From Epiperipatus broadwayi (lineage: Eukaryota; Onychophora; Udeonychophora; Euonychophora; Peripatidae), in assembly GCA_028023455.1 (NCBI GenBank), contig JAQFVV010013091.1, positions 204,743 to 268,742 on the forward strand: a stretch of 64,000 nucleotides of DNA. The letters run 5' to 3'. Shown here piece by piece: positions 41,387-53,879 of the stretch. The notes under the pieces were generated by a model. It did no database searches, was not told the DNA's origin, and saw only the letters and a list, made by a program, of their open reading frames with translations. Position numbers and translations under genes: made by a program. Every line of letters starts with the position of its first letter. The stretch's first letter is position 1.

Positions 41387-43985
41387 CTAAATGTTAATAT
41401 CCACACATCTCCCCTTATATGAATACTGATATTAGGAATATTCTGGAAGAGTGCATTAATTAATCCTTGCTTATATAGAGGTAACCTGAGTAAGCCCATC
41501 CCTGAACAGAGCCAAGTGTAAATTCTCTATGAGTTTGAATACTGAGGCATAATGAAGCCATAAAGGGGGGTGAGATGTGGGCAACCTATATTGGGCTAGT
41601 CTATTAAAGGTAGATGTGTTGTCACATCATTTCCAGCATCCTACCTGAAGACCCCAGATTTGACTGTAGTCAGATGCACCTCCCCTTTTTTGTGACAATG
41701 ATCAATCCATTACATCTGGTGCCTTAAGGGTATGAAACAAGAAGTTTCAAGGCATATCTAGCTTCAGAACTTGAAATCTATAAATATAATTTTTTTAAAA
41801 ATTTCATTCACTTTCAAACTTTAATCATCTATAACCACCATGGACTTATAGACAAGACAATTTTTATAAACTTGAACATGCACATTAAAAGAGAATGATA
41901 TTAAAAGTGATGAATGCACATTTCATGATAGAAACACTATGATAAGCAGAGACCAGTAACTAAATAAATCATTAACTAATAAATTGTGTCTAAAATAAGT
42001 GAGTCATGTAAGTAATGGTAGGCAATAAAATACACACACAAAAGGAAATCTTAAATAAATGTGAGGTGGCATGGAGCAGCAAGGAACCCTATGGTATACT
42101 ATTTTGATATCTATATGTAAATAGAAAATTTGTAAACATATAAATAAAACAAGTCAATGATAATGAGGAGTGTAAAGAATAAATTGGGAGAATTATTAAA
42201 TAAATTTAATAGTTTTAATTCTTCTTTAAAATATAGTTTAGATGTAATGAAGTTGGATTTTGTTCACTTAAAGCTTTTAGATTTATTAGTAATAATAGAT
42301 TTTAAAAAATAATTGTTTGATATGTAATCATTATATCAAAAATAAGCATTTAAAAGCTATTGTTAGACCAAATACCTATCAGCTTGATACATATAAAATA
42401 ACTGTTTTAAGAAATTTTTTTTATAGAAGTGTAGTGTCTGTATATCCACATTTTTGAATTTTTAACAATGAAAAAATCCTCATTTAGAACTCAAATTCTT
42501 ATGCTTCTCACGAAAACTCCTTAACATCTGAGTCAATAGAAGTATTACATTTGTAGAATGATATTTTGTTAATATTCATTTAACTCATACTTAATTAAAA
42601 AGCCAATACATAAATATTTTTATATAGTAGATGATCACATGATATTTAAATTTAAAATTTGTTTATTAGAGAGTATATTTTATATTTTCACATCTTATTA
42701 TTAAATTATAATTTACAACATATTTTTTTTTGTTTTAACTATTTTTAAAAATAATGAATAAATATAACTAAAAAGTAAAAAAATAATATGCAAATAAAAA
42801 GATGTTTTTAAAATAATGCCTTTACGTAAACAGTCATCTAAAAAGTGAATAAAAATATGCTGTGCCATTTCATAAAAGTATTTGAGGCTTTGACTATAAA
42901 GTAAAAAATGTAACAAAGTATACTGACTAAAAATATGTATTGCATAAAAAAATTTGAGACCTTTTCATTTTTTGTGGCCTCAAATGCTTTTATGAAATAA
43001 TTATACTTTTTAGACAGATCACATTTATGTTTTTACTTTTTAATTAAAGTCTCAACCTTTTATAAAATAACATGTATTTTAGTCAGATTACTTTGTTATT
43101 TTTCTGTTTACATAAAATAATTATTTAAAAATATATACATTTACATTTTACTAGAATGGAATCTTATGAAAAAATATTTAAATTGTTCTATAAAAATGTT
43201 TGTTTTGCAGTCCATTAAATTTTACTTGATATTCATATGATGAAAACATATTGTAAACCATAAATTTCAACATTTAGTCACACATTCTTTAAAATAGTAG
43301 TTCTACTTCACTGATAAGTACTGAAATTTTAATGGTGAAGAGTATAATTGAGCAATTAGCATTGCAAAATATACTTTCACAAATAAAATTGGAATTATCA
43401 AGATAGGTAAATGTTTTTATAGCAGTAATGATCAATGTCACATGTTTTCATATATATTAATCCTAACATTTTCATGGATAAATAATGAACTCAATTCTGA
43501 ATTTCAAACAGATATAAATATTGAAAAAGTCAACTTAATATCAATGCAGCTATCTTTTTATCAAACTGAATGTAGTCATATATTTTTATAAAAAACTAGT
43601 TTGCCAAGTATTGTTTTAATACTGAATCTCAAGTCACAGTCTGATATTTACAAGTCTTTTTTAAAAAACCAAACATTAAACATCACCTGACAGAAAGAAT
43701 TCTAGACATTCATTTAAAATAAATAACAATTAGGTCATCTAGATAACAGTTAACACCTGGTTATGTTGGAAAATGCTTTGTTTACATATAATCTTGATTT
43801 CAGCTTCATCCTTACTAATATATCTCTTTTCAAACTAACTTTCTCTATAAGATAAAAGTAATTTATGTAAATGATCATTTTATATTAGCAATCATTTTGA
43901 TAAAGATGCAGTACACTAATGTTAACCAGTGAAACTTTCTTGAGTAAAAAATGCCTAATATATCTCAGAATTATTGGTCTGTATA
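41387..43985. other. Non-coding stretch, nothing recognised
   Basis: A less AT-rich patch at about 41400-41770 may be repeat-derived. The remainder is AT-rich DNA up to the 5' end of the LINE fragment. Confidence 0.45.
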
Positions 43986-44029
43986 TTTTCTTGTTATTAT
44001 ATTATTGGTATGTATATTTTTACAACTGC

Positions 44030-46804
44030 ATATCATTTTCAAGTGAAGAAAGATTGCAAGAATTACAAGAACTGTCTTATATTAAATGGGACATTATTGG
44101 ACTTTGTGAATTAGAAGAAAAGGTGAAGAGATAGTTGATTTAAAAAGTGGACATGTACTCTACTATAAGGCACAAATATTAGAAATACAAGTGAAGTAGG
44201 ATTTATTATAAATAAAAAGTGGAAGAACAACATTGTGGAGATTGATGGTGTATCAGACAGAGTGGCAAGATTAGTTATACAACTTAATAGTAGATACCAA
44301 ATGCAGATGATTGAGGTTTATGCCTCAACAAGTTCTCATAGTGATGAAGTAGTAGAAGATTTTTATATGGATATACAAAAGGCTTTTGATCAGAGTAAAC
44401 AACATTTTAAAATTGTTATGGGAGACTGTAATGCTAGAATTGGTAAACAAATGAAAGATGAAAGTGCTGTAGGTAATTTTGGTTATGGTAATAGAAATGA
44501 GAGAGGTCATAGACTTGTGGAGTTTGCAGAAAAAGAAAAATTTTATATTATGAATTATTTGTTTGAGAAAAATGTTAAAAGGAAATGGACATGGAAGCAC
44601 CCAAATGAAGGTAGAGCAGAATTGGATTATATTTTGACTAATAGAAATACATATTTCAAGATTATAATCTTAATAAATTTAACACAGGAAGTGATCATCG
44701 ATTAGTAAGATGTAAGATATGTGTTAATGCAAAACGAGAGAGGCAAAAATTATTAAGAAAAACAATATTTACAGTTAATATTCCTAATCTTCAGAAACAC
44801 TCTAATGAATTTAAATTAGAACTTACAAATCGGTTTCAAGTATTATTAGATTTTGAACATGATTCAGGTTTGAATGAAATTAATAAAAAAATAAATGATA
44901 CACTTTTAAAACGGAAATAAAGATAGTTGGTAGAAAAAAAACAGAAATTGACCAATAACAATTCTACTGAGACTAGAAAATTTATAAAGAAAAAAAGGAA
45001 TATGAAGATATATAAAAATGATGCATTAAAAAGGATTGAATACCTCGAATTCTGTAAAATGATGTGGAAAAGAATTAAAAGTGATATAAGAAAGTATAAC
45101 TGTGAATTAGCAAGAAAAGCTGTAGAAGAAAATAAAAGTCTCAATAGTGTAAAACAACATTTTGGTATTGGTAGGAAATTTATATCTGCAATAAGAAAAA
45201 AAGATGGAACTATTACTAAAAAGAGAGATGACATCATGAAATGGGTAGAAGACTTCTATCAAGAATTATATAGTAATAAAGAACAAGTACTTCCTATATC
45301 TATTATATCTTTTGAATTGCCCAGAATTTTAAATGAAGAAGTGAGACATGCAATTAAATTTATGAAGAAAGAAAAGGCTCCAGGTAATGATGAGATTACA
45401 ATTGATATATTAAAAGAAACAAGTGAAGAAATAGATTTTTTTTTGGCAAAGTTATACCAAATGTCTAAATGATAAAGATGTACCAGATGATTGGAAGAAT
45501 GCAGTATTAATATTAATATTTAAAAAAGGTGATAAAGAAGATATTAGAAATTACAGACCTATCAGCCTTTTATCAGTTTTATACAAAATTTTTACCAAGA
45601 TAATTACAACTTGTCTACAGAGAACATTGGATTTTCACCAACCAAGAGAAAAAGCTGGATTTAAAAGTGGTTTTAGTACAGTAGATCATATCCAGGTATT
45701 GAGAGAAGTTATAGAAAGGACAAATGAATATGAGTAGCCATTATGCTTTGGATTTGTAGATTATGAAAAGGCATTTGATTCTATAAACATTTCTTCAGTG
45801 ATTAAAGCATTGGATCATCAAGGTATAGATCCAGGATATTGTCATATTTTAAAGAATATTTATAAAAATGCAACAGCAACAATTAGATTACATAATGATA
45901 CTAGGAAAGTCAACATTGAGAAGGGTGTAAGACAGAGTGACTCCATATCTCCAAAACGTTTTACAGCAGTGCTGCAAGAAGTATTTTCTGGATTAAAATG
46001 GGAATCTAAAGGAGTGAAAGTAAATGGAGATTATTTAAGTCATTTAGATTTTGCAGATGATGTAGTTGTTTTTGCAAATAATGCTTTAGAGCTGCAAGAA
46101 ATGTTGCAGGAGTTATCAGATGAAAGTAAAAAAGTAGGACTAAAGATAAATGTTAAAAAGACTAAAGTAATGTTCAATGGATTTTGTCAAAATATGAAAA
46201 TAAAGATTGATTATGATGAGTTAAAAGAAGTTAACAGCTACAAATATCTTGGTCAAATTATTAATACAGATGGAAACATAATGGATGAAAATAATCATAG
46301 AATTAAACTTGGTTGGAGTGCATTTGTTAGAAATAACTTGATACTAAAAGGAAATATGTCTATGTGTTTGGAAAGAAAGGTTTTTAATAAGTGTGTTTTA
46401 CCAGTTCTTACTTATGGATCTGAGACTTGGACACTTAATAGAAGAGCAATACAGAGACTTTAGACCACTCAAAAAAGTATGGAGAAATGCATGTTAGGAG
46501 TAACAAGAAGAGATTGAAAAAGCAATATATGGGAAAGAGAACAAACAGGTGCTACTGACCTTATTGAAAAAGTTAAAAGATTAAAGTGCTAGAGGAGATG
46601 ATAATAGATGGGCAATTGAAATCTTAATTGGGATTCCAAGAGATTGCAAAAGACCCAGAAAGAGACCACATGTGAGATGGATAGATGAAATAAGAAAGTG
46701 TGCAGGGGTGATGTGGAGAAAAGAATCTAAAGACTGGACAAGATGGGTTGAACTTGGAGAGACATTCATCCTGCAGTGGATTGACAATGGTTGATGATGA
46801 TGAT
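44030..46804 (+). pseudogene. Broken APE-type LINE (RTE-like): endonuclease + reverse transcriptase
   Basis: Pieces in shifting frames follow the expected order. The apurinic-like endonuclease starts with KWDIIGLCE (about 44085), then has VMGDCNARIG (about 44415), DYILTNR (about 44627) and SDHRLV in another frame (about 44692). Reverse transcriptase signs are APGNDEIT (about 45378), YRPISLLSVLYKIF (about 45555), a GF..GFSTVDHI segment (about 45655), GVRQSDSISP (about 45925, Ser for the usual Gly) and the catalytic FADD at 46050-46061. YLGQIINTDG and YGSETWTLN follow. The C-terminal part (about 46590-46790) has PRKRPHVRW and ends at a stop before a (GAT)n tail (46792-46804). Stops or frame breaks near 44132, 44700, 44920, 45470, 45735, 46461 and 46515-46590 rule out activity. 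The GAT tail and the C-terminus suggest the RTE group; the exact clade is uncertain. Confidence 0.85.
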
Positions 46805-47013
46805 ATTTTCTTGTTGTCAACATTAACATTATACTCATATTTGGACTGGATTGTACCAGAATTTCTATAACATCACTCAATAACTTCTACTACTCAAAGG
46901 TAATTAGAGGGATATAATGTAAACATATCGATATTATATTAATGCTAATATTAAGCAAATGACATATAATATCTATCTATTCAACCATTTATTCATCTAT
47001 TCTTTTATATATT

Positions 47014-47020
<7 letters not shown>

Positions 47021-47065
<45 letters not shown>

Positions 47066-47068
47066 GAG

Positions 47069-47101
<33 letters not shown>
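47021..47101. repeat. (TCTG)n(TC)n(TA)n compound microsatellite
   Basis: TCTG units, then about 15 TC units, then TA with a GAGAGAGA interruption. It abuts the PLE tail at 47102. Confidence 0.95.
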
Positions 47102-47105
<4 letters not shown>

Positions 47106-47820
47106 TTCAAAACAATACAATAATTAATACAGTAAAACAATATTTTAAAAAACAAATATATACCACAATTTAATAGAAGTACTTTCAACTATCTATGTAG
47201 TCGTTATCAACTAGATTCAAATTGTATTAAAAAAAACCATTACAAATGTAAACAAAAAGTAATACGTCATACATCAATTTTCCCACAATTCATTAATTTT
47301 TATATTGGCAGCCTGTCTATTTATCAAATGTTGCTTTTCATTTTTTATTAACATAGCTTCTTTAATTTTACATTTATTATTATTTCTTTCAATACACAAA
47401 ATCTTAACTTTATTAAAATCAAAGTCAAAAACATAATTACACATTACATTATGATCAAAAAATACTGATTGTGATACATCATCATTTCTAACAATCTCTT
47501 GTCTTGATTTTTGTACTCGTTTATATAACAACAAATGCTCCTTTGATTTTTTTTCCAATGTACATCGAGATTCACCAAAATATGCCTTTCCACAAACACA
47601 CATCCATTTATATATTGCAAAACTTTGATTTAAAATACTACATCTATTTTTTGAATTATTTATTAATCTATTTAAATTAGGAGTAGTATAAAATGCAACT
47701 CGACTTATATTTATATTTATTTATTTTTAAAATATTGTTTTACTGTATTAATTATTGTATTGTTTTGAATAATTATATATATTTTATTATAATTGGAATA
47801 CAGACATTGATTAATAATTT
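47102..47820 (-). mobile_element. 5'-truncated PLE with an inverted 3'-tail cap
   Basis: The 3' tail (47102-47273) lies at the left because the element is on the minus strand. The endonuclease body follows to about 47700. At about 47727-47784 a short inverted copy of the tail end caps the 5' side, followed by the extension (47785-47820) also known from 6685-6730. The outer ends are (TA)n on the left and (CA)n(TA)n on the right. The cap is about 57 bp here, against about 150 bp in the 6-kb copy. Confidence 0.75.
47274..47700 (-). pseudogene. GIY-YIG endonuclease domain of a truncated PLE
   Basis: On the minus strand the frame is open from about 47700 to 47274. It begins with an FYTTPNLNRLINNSKNR linker and continues with AIYKWMCVCGKAYFGES, in which IY...YFG is a GIY-YIG variant with a C-x-C pair between. 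Then come RCTLEKKSKEH (conserved Arg and Glu) and, near the end, ERNNNKCKIKEAMLI and INELWEN. An internal Met at 47603 is not a natural start. This is the most complete endonuclease of this subfamily in the window and explains the shorter piece at 6300-6512. No RT is present, so the element is non-autonomous. Confidence 0.75.
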
Positions 47821-47860
<40 letters not shown>

Positions 47861-47861
47861 G
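47820..47861. repeat. (CA)n(TA)n microsatellite
   Basis: About 12 CA units then about 8 TA units. Confidence 0.95.
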
Positions 47862-48583
<722 letters not shown>

Positions 48584-51500
48584 TGTACCCTCACTTCTCG
48601 ATATATGATATAATTTAAAATATGACTAGCTCAATTAAATCATTATGCTCAGCTAAAATATGTATAACTATCTTTAATATATTTTTATAATACTATATCT
48701 TATTAGATTTATTATAACTTATCAAAAATTAATATAGTTCAATATTATGTACTAATTAAATAAGTATTTACTAAAATCATGAGACTATGAAGTGAAGTTA
48801 CAATTGGTAATTGAATTTACATTGAGTCAATGTCTTTCCAAGACACTGTCTCAATGGCATAAGAATACTATTACCTCTTTATTATCTCATTACTAACTCT
48901 ACAGCACTCTTATGACTTTTATAAATGAACTATCTTTAATAATAATAGATAAATAAATCTCAATCTTTTGTTAAGGAAATATAATTAAATAATCTCAGGT
49001 TCTTCTAATTATCTTAAAGTAATAATAATTCGTGCAGATAGGAATGATAAGGGATTTAATATCAAACCTAAATACACCTAACTTATTCTAATAACAATAA
49101 CTAACAATAATAATCTTTAGTGTATAGCTTAATCTTATCTATTTTATTATACTATTAATCATTAAGAAAATAAGTAAATCATATACATGTCTTTCATTTC
49201 CATATAGTATCTTAATTTTAAAATAGACCAAAATCTTATAATTTAACAATTTGTGGCAATAAATAATATTATACTCTTATATTGTGCATTATAATTACTT
49301 TGTGACCATTGTAATATTATATGTTAATGTCAATCAATTTCTATAAATTATATTAAGAAAATATTGTGTTTCTTTCTAAAATAATAATAATAATAAATTC
49401 ATATTGTGCAAATATTATGTACATTCAAATTATCTGTTGTCAAATGCTGTGGTGTAAAATAATGAATTCGACACACTTTTAAACAACTTAAACAAATTTA
49501 TTTACATCAACTTTAACAAATAACTTATTTACACTATTTACATTACAAATGGAACTAAAGAAAATAAAACAAAAAATAAGAAAAATAATAATACAAGATT
49601 TTTACACTGTTACTATTTCCATAATCATAAATAGATAATTTATACATTTCTTAAATGTTCTATCAATAACATTTAATTAAGTTTATGACTTTAAATTTTA
49701 ATAAACATCATTTGTCATCAATTAATACAAGAAAAGGTTTTATGTGAAATATCATTCATGTAGCATATATGTAAATAAACAGACTTTAATAATTAAAATG
49801 CTATTTCACTTAAGTCTTACTGCTATTTATATTATAATGTACTAGTATGTATTACATTTACTATCAGTATTACTCAAAGATCAATTAATGTATAAACTGA
49901 TATAACTTTGTAATATAATAACAATTATTGATTATAATTATTTATTTCATTCCGATATAATGTCATACTACATGTCTTATCAAAATATGCAATACGTATA
50001 TGTTCTTTTAAAATAATATTTAAAATTATTCAACAATTTCAAATTTTATAAAGTATTATATCAAATAAAATTCTATGATTCTTTTCTATTTAAACTATTA
50101 CTCTTCTTTACTTGTTATTCTTATTCCTTCCTAAAAACTTCTATCTACAAATATCATTTTAACCTTATTTAACTTCAGAAAAACAGATGACCAATTTTTT
50201 AAAAAAAATAATAATTATCCAAACTCTCTTATACCTCATCATCTATATACGATAAACCTTCAATCAAAATATAAATTTCTACATAAAATTAACTTAACTT
50301 ATCTAATAAAAATAAAAATAAAATATAGATTTTTATATATCTCTTACTAACTTGAAAAGAAAAAAAAATAAATAACTTATACTAATATAATAAATCTAAT
50401 TCCTAATATTGTAACAGAAACATTAAAATTTATTCACGAAAGAATCATATAATTATTTCTAGGTTCTCATATTATGTTGTACTAAATTTACATCATCAAT
50501 TTAAAGTATGCATATTAAAATAAAACTGTTATTACTAATATTATGCGTGTATATTCTTTAAATATTTATACATTCATTCAACAATCAAATAACATTTGGT
50601 TGATCTAAAGAAAACATAGCAAATACATCAAATTATTATTATTACATAATTTTTTACCATAAATGATACTTTAATGTACAGTCCGTCACACGATGTCCTC
50701 CAGGATTACAGTTTTACAAAATAATTTCACATTTACACTCAACAATTATTCTTTAAAATATTACGTGTTGTATAATTATAAAAATAAACTTTATGCAATG
50801 AAATGTTATATTAATATTTAGCTTTTTTTTTAAAAAAAATGTAAATGTACCTTTCCTATCTTTAATAAATCAATAATTAATTAAATATTTATGTTAGTTA
50901 ATAAATAAAAAACATATTACATAAAATCCAACGGTGTCTTCTTTCACCCATAATTGTTCTTTTTCCTAGGCACAAATTTTCACCAAACATTACTTCCTTT
51001 TCCGGTACATCACGTGTTTTTAAAAGTTTTTATGAAAAAATGAAAACGTTCTTTTTTTTAAAAAAAATAAAATAAAAGTCAGTTCCACCATAAAACAAAA
51101 TAAAATTAAAATAGTTTATAGGATCCGGATTCATTTCTTTTAAAGGAAAAAATATTATTATTTAAAAGTTATTATTTTTTAGAATTAGTCTATAGTTTAT
51201 AAAGTTCTTATTTAATTATTTTAAATTGACTTGGATATCCACGTATATTTGATTTGCGCATTCCTTAACAAATATTTAGGTAAGATTACTTTTAGATTCT
51301 TCTGTACGACCAGCGTTCAGACTTTACTAATATAATAATTTTATTTATAGGTATTTCTTTACCCATTAAATTTCCAATTTATTTGCCTTTTAAAACTGTC
51401 AAAATTTAGTCTTTTAAACCATAAAGACTTAACAAGGCAAATATTTATACAATTACTGTTAATTATCATATCTTTACCAAGATATATACTTAAATTTATA

Positions 51501-52911
51501 ATTTACAAATACTTTCTTCATAAAGAAGTATTTCTCATTCTTTTAAATATCTGTTTTATAAAAATTAATTACAATCAGCTTTTAAATTTATATAAGGTCC
51601 AACATATTACTTTTATGCATCTAGTAACTCTCCTAGTTAATCCAGCGTTTGTTAAATTTTTAGTATAAAGTCTCCAATACATTTTATCCTTATACGATGT
51701 TTTCATGACTATTTGATAGTAAATTGAGCTTCGATCGAGACGATCAATAGGAAATTATAATTAAAATTAGCACTGCATATTTGTCGGTAAACTTTTATAA
51801 ATTATTTTAAAAAACTACTCTCTTATAATTTTAAAACGATTATGAGAGCGTCTATAATTTTACTTAGCTATTTCTAATAGCACACTTTACTTTAAAAATT
51901 ACAATCACAATCCCCCTCCGAACAATTGAACCTTGGTTTTATACCGGAAGAAACTCCCCACTTGATTGGTAAATTAAACAATCAACTTGCTAGCTTATTT
52001 ACATATTTTACCAACAAGACAGAATTAAAAATAAATAATGACTTATTTAATATTTATTATTTATCACATTATTAAATTCTTAAATTAATCTTTATCGTTT
52101 ATTTAAATCCATTAAACATTTTTTTAAAATATACTTTCTTACTTTATTTCACTTTTAACTTTTATAAGATTATTTTTATAAACAAATTAAGTCTATTTTT
52201 ATTCGTTATGTTTTTAAGCAGTATTTTAAAAATCAGATTTAATATTTCACATTAATTATTTTTATTTTTATCTCGTGATAGCCAATATAATATTTATAAA
52301 TTTTATAACAGAATTTTAAAATAGTTTTGCAACTTTACTAAAAAAAACTCACAAGCATGTGTGTATGTGTCTAACTAACATCTGTTTTACAACACAGCTA
52401 CAAACGCTTGTAATAATCTAAAAATAAACTAACAATTTCATTTTTTAAAAATAAATATTTTTAAAATAAATAATATCTTATAACAACTTTTAAAATAATA
52501 ATTCGATATTATTAAAATCAAATATTAATCTTCTATTATGTACTACTAATAATTAAAATATTTATATTCACTTATTAAATATTAATCTTTATCAACAATA
52601 AATATATGCATTTAATTTTAACTTGTCTTTTTAAAACTTTTAACTTTAAACATTTATTTATTAAATTTATTAATGCAGTATTGATTATGGCCAGTTTTCC
52701 CAACCATATACTATTATCATCCCTATTGAAACGTCTCTCTCAAACATCAGCACAATTTTCACATATCAAATATTCATAGATTACTTTAATTACACTTTTT
52801 AAAAGATTGTTATAAATAAAATTAACATCATATAGCTAAATATATCTTAAATTTAAAATTTTTTTAATAGATTGATACAACAATTTATGGAGACCCATAC
52901 AAAAGGGCACA
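48584..52911 (-). repeat. 3' LTR, 4,328 bp
   Basis: On the plus strand it begins TGTACCCTCACTTCTCG after the TA tract and ends GGGCACA before the pyrimidine-rich PPT complement. On the minus strand it therefore starts TGTGCCC and ends GGGTACA, a standard TG...CA LTR with an imperfect 7-bp terminal inverted repeat. The sequence repeats at 59998-64000. The interior is AT-rich and holds no ORF of note. The length is far above the few hundred to ~1,500 bp common in animal gypsy elements. Confidence 0.92.
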
Positions 52912-53630
52912 TATCCTCCTCCTTCGGATAAAAATTTTAAATTAACCATCTACCTTCATCTTCTTTAATCTACAATTAACATCTTCATTTTTCATATCAT
53001 TGAATATCATAATAAATCACTTTAACATGAAATTTTATAAAGCATTGGAACTTCACATTAAAATCTCAACCAGAAAACACTTTTAAATAAAATCATCATG
53101 ACTTTCTTTTACTTTATAAAATTAAGTCTCACTTTTCCTTTATTTATATCTTTAATTAGGTCATTTTTTATTTCCCTAATCTTACTATGAAATATCATAT
53201 GTTTAAATTCCTTTAAATAACACCTTTTACACAAACTAAACTATAAATACATATTTCTATAGTTAACACTATCTTTTAAATCACATTTTGTATTTTACTT
53301 CCAAACTTGTTGCTAGTTTCATTAGCAGTTTTTAATGAATCATTATCTAATAAATTTAGACACTTTTCATCTAAAGAGATTAACTTTATCCCTGAAGATT
53401 TATTAATTTTATGATCACTACTACAATATTTATGAAAATTCTTAAATTCATCCATAACTCTTTTCATAAATTGATCTTTTATAAGATCTACTCACTCTTA
53501 TCATATTATTCATTTCTCCCTAAATTAACATTTACTGACTTGATAATAAATTATTTCATTATATAAAAATATAATATCTGAACACCACACTAAAATCTTT
53601 ACCCACACTACATCCTTTGAAAATTGTAAT
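52912..53630 (-). other. Internal region between pol and the 3' LTR
   Basis: About 0.7 kb without a recognised gene. A 63-codon minus-strand ORF (53276-53467; basic and Ser/Asn-rich, no membrane segment) has no known motif. An envelope gene is neither present nor recognisable as a remnant. Confidence 0.6.
52914..52925 (-). promoter_or_regulatory. Polypurine tract (plus-strand primer)
   Basis: On the minus strand it reads GAAGGAGGAGGA, followed by TA and then the LTR start TGTGCCC. Composition and position are as expected for the PPT that primes plus-strand DNA synthesis. Confidence 0.85.
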
Positions 53631-53879
53631 TCACACTTCAGAAGGATATGGAATTAAACTTCTTGCATTATAAGTTCCTTTCTCACCATCTGGTGTGGTT
53701 AACATAAATGCATTTTCACCTACTTTGCAAGATATTCTATATGGACCCTCATATAGACTAAGAAATTTTTTGAACTGATTTCTTTGAAGGTTGCTAACAT
53801 GGGGTGTTCTAACTAGAACTAAATCATTAATTTTAAATGGATGTGGTTTATTATGGGATTTCTTTACTCTTTTTTTCAC
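53631..53879 (-). CDS. Integrase C-terminal domain, shifted out of the main pol frame
   Basis: About 82 residues in a frame different from the upstream pol ORF, starting at a GTG rather than ATG. Sequence such as INDLVLVRTPHVSN and YEGPYRISCKV matches the SH3-like GPY/F module at the integrase C-terminus. The break lies in an A7 run near 53870-53876. A single-base length change in that run would explain the two frames. It may be a real inactivating indel, a sequencing error in a homopolymer or, less likely, a second recoding site. The domain call is secure because the order and spacing after the integrase core are normal. Confidence 0.75.
   Translation of the reverse strand: MKKRVKKSHNKPHPFKINDLVLVRTPHVSNLQRNQFKKFLSLYEGPYRISCKVGENAFMLTTPDGEKGTYNARSLIPYPSEV

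Noticed and set aside
44325-46880. Minus-strand ORFs over the LINE (44325-44600, 44836-45237, 46581-46880)
   Set aside because: The opposite strand carries recognisable endonuclease and RT motifs, so these are shadows.
52912-53630. An envelope gene making the LTR element an errantivirus-like retrovirus
   Set aside because: No ORF of suitable length, signal peptide or membrane segment exists between pol and the 3' LTR.
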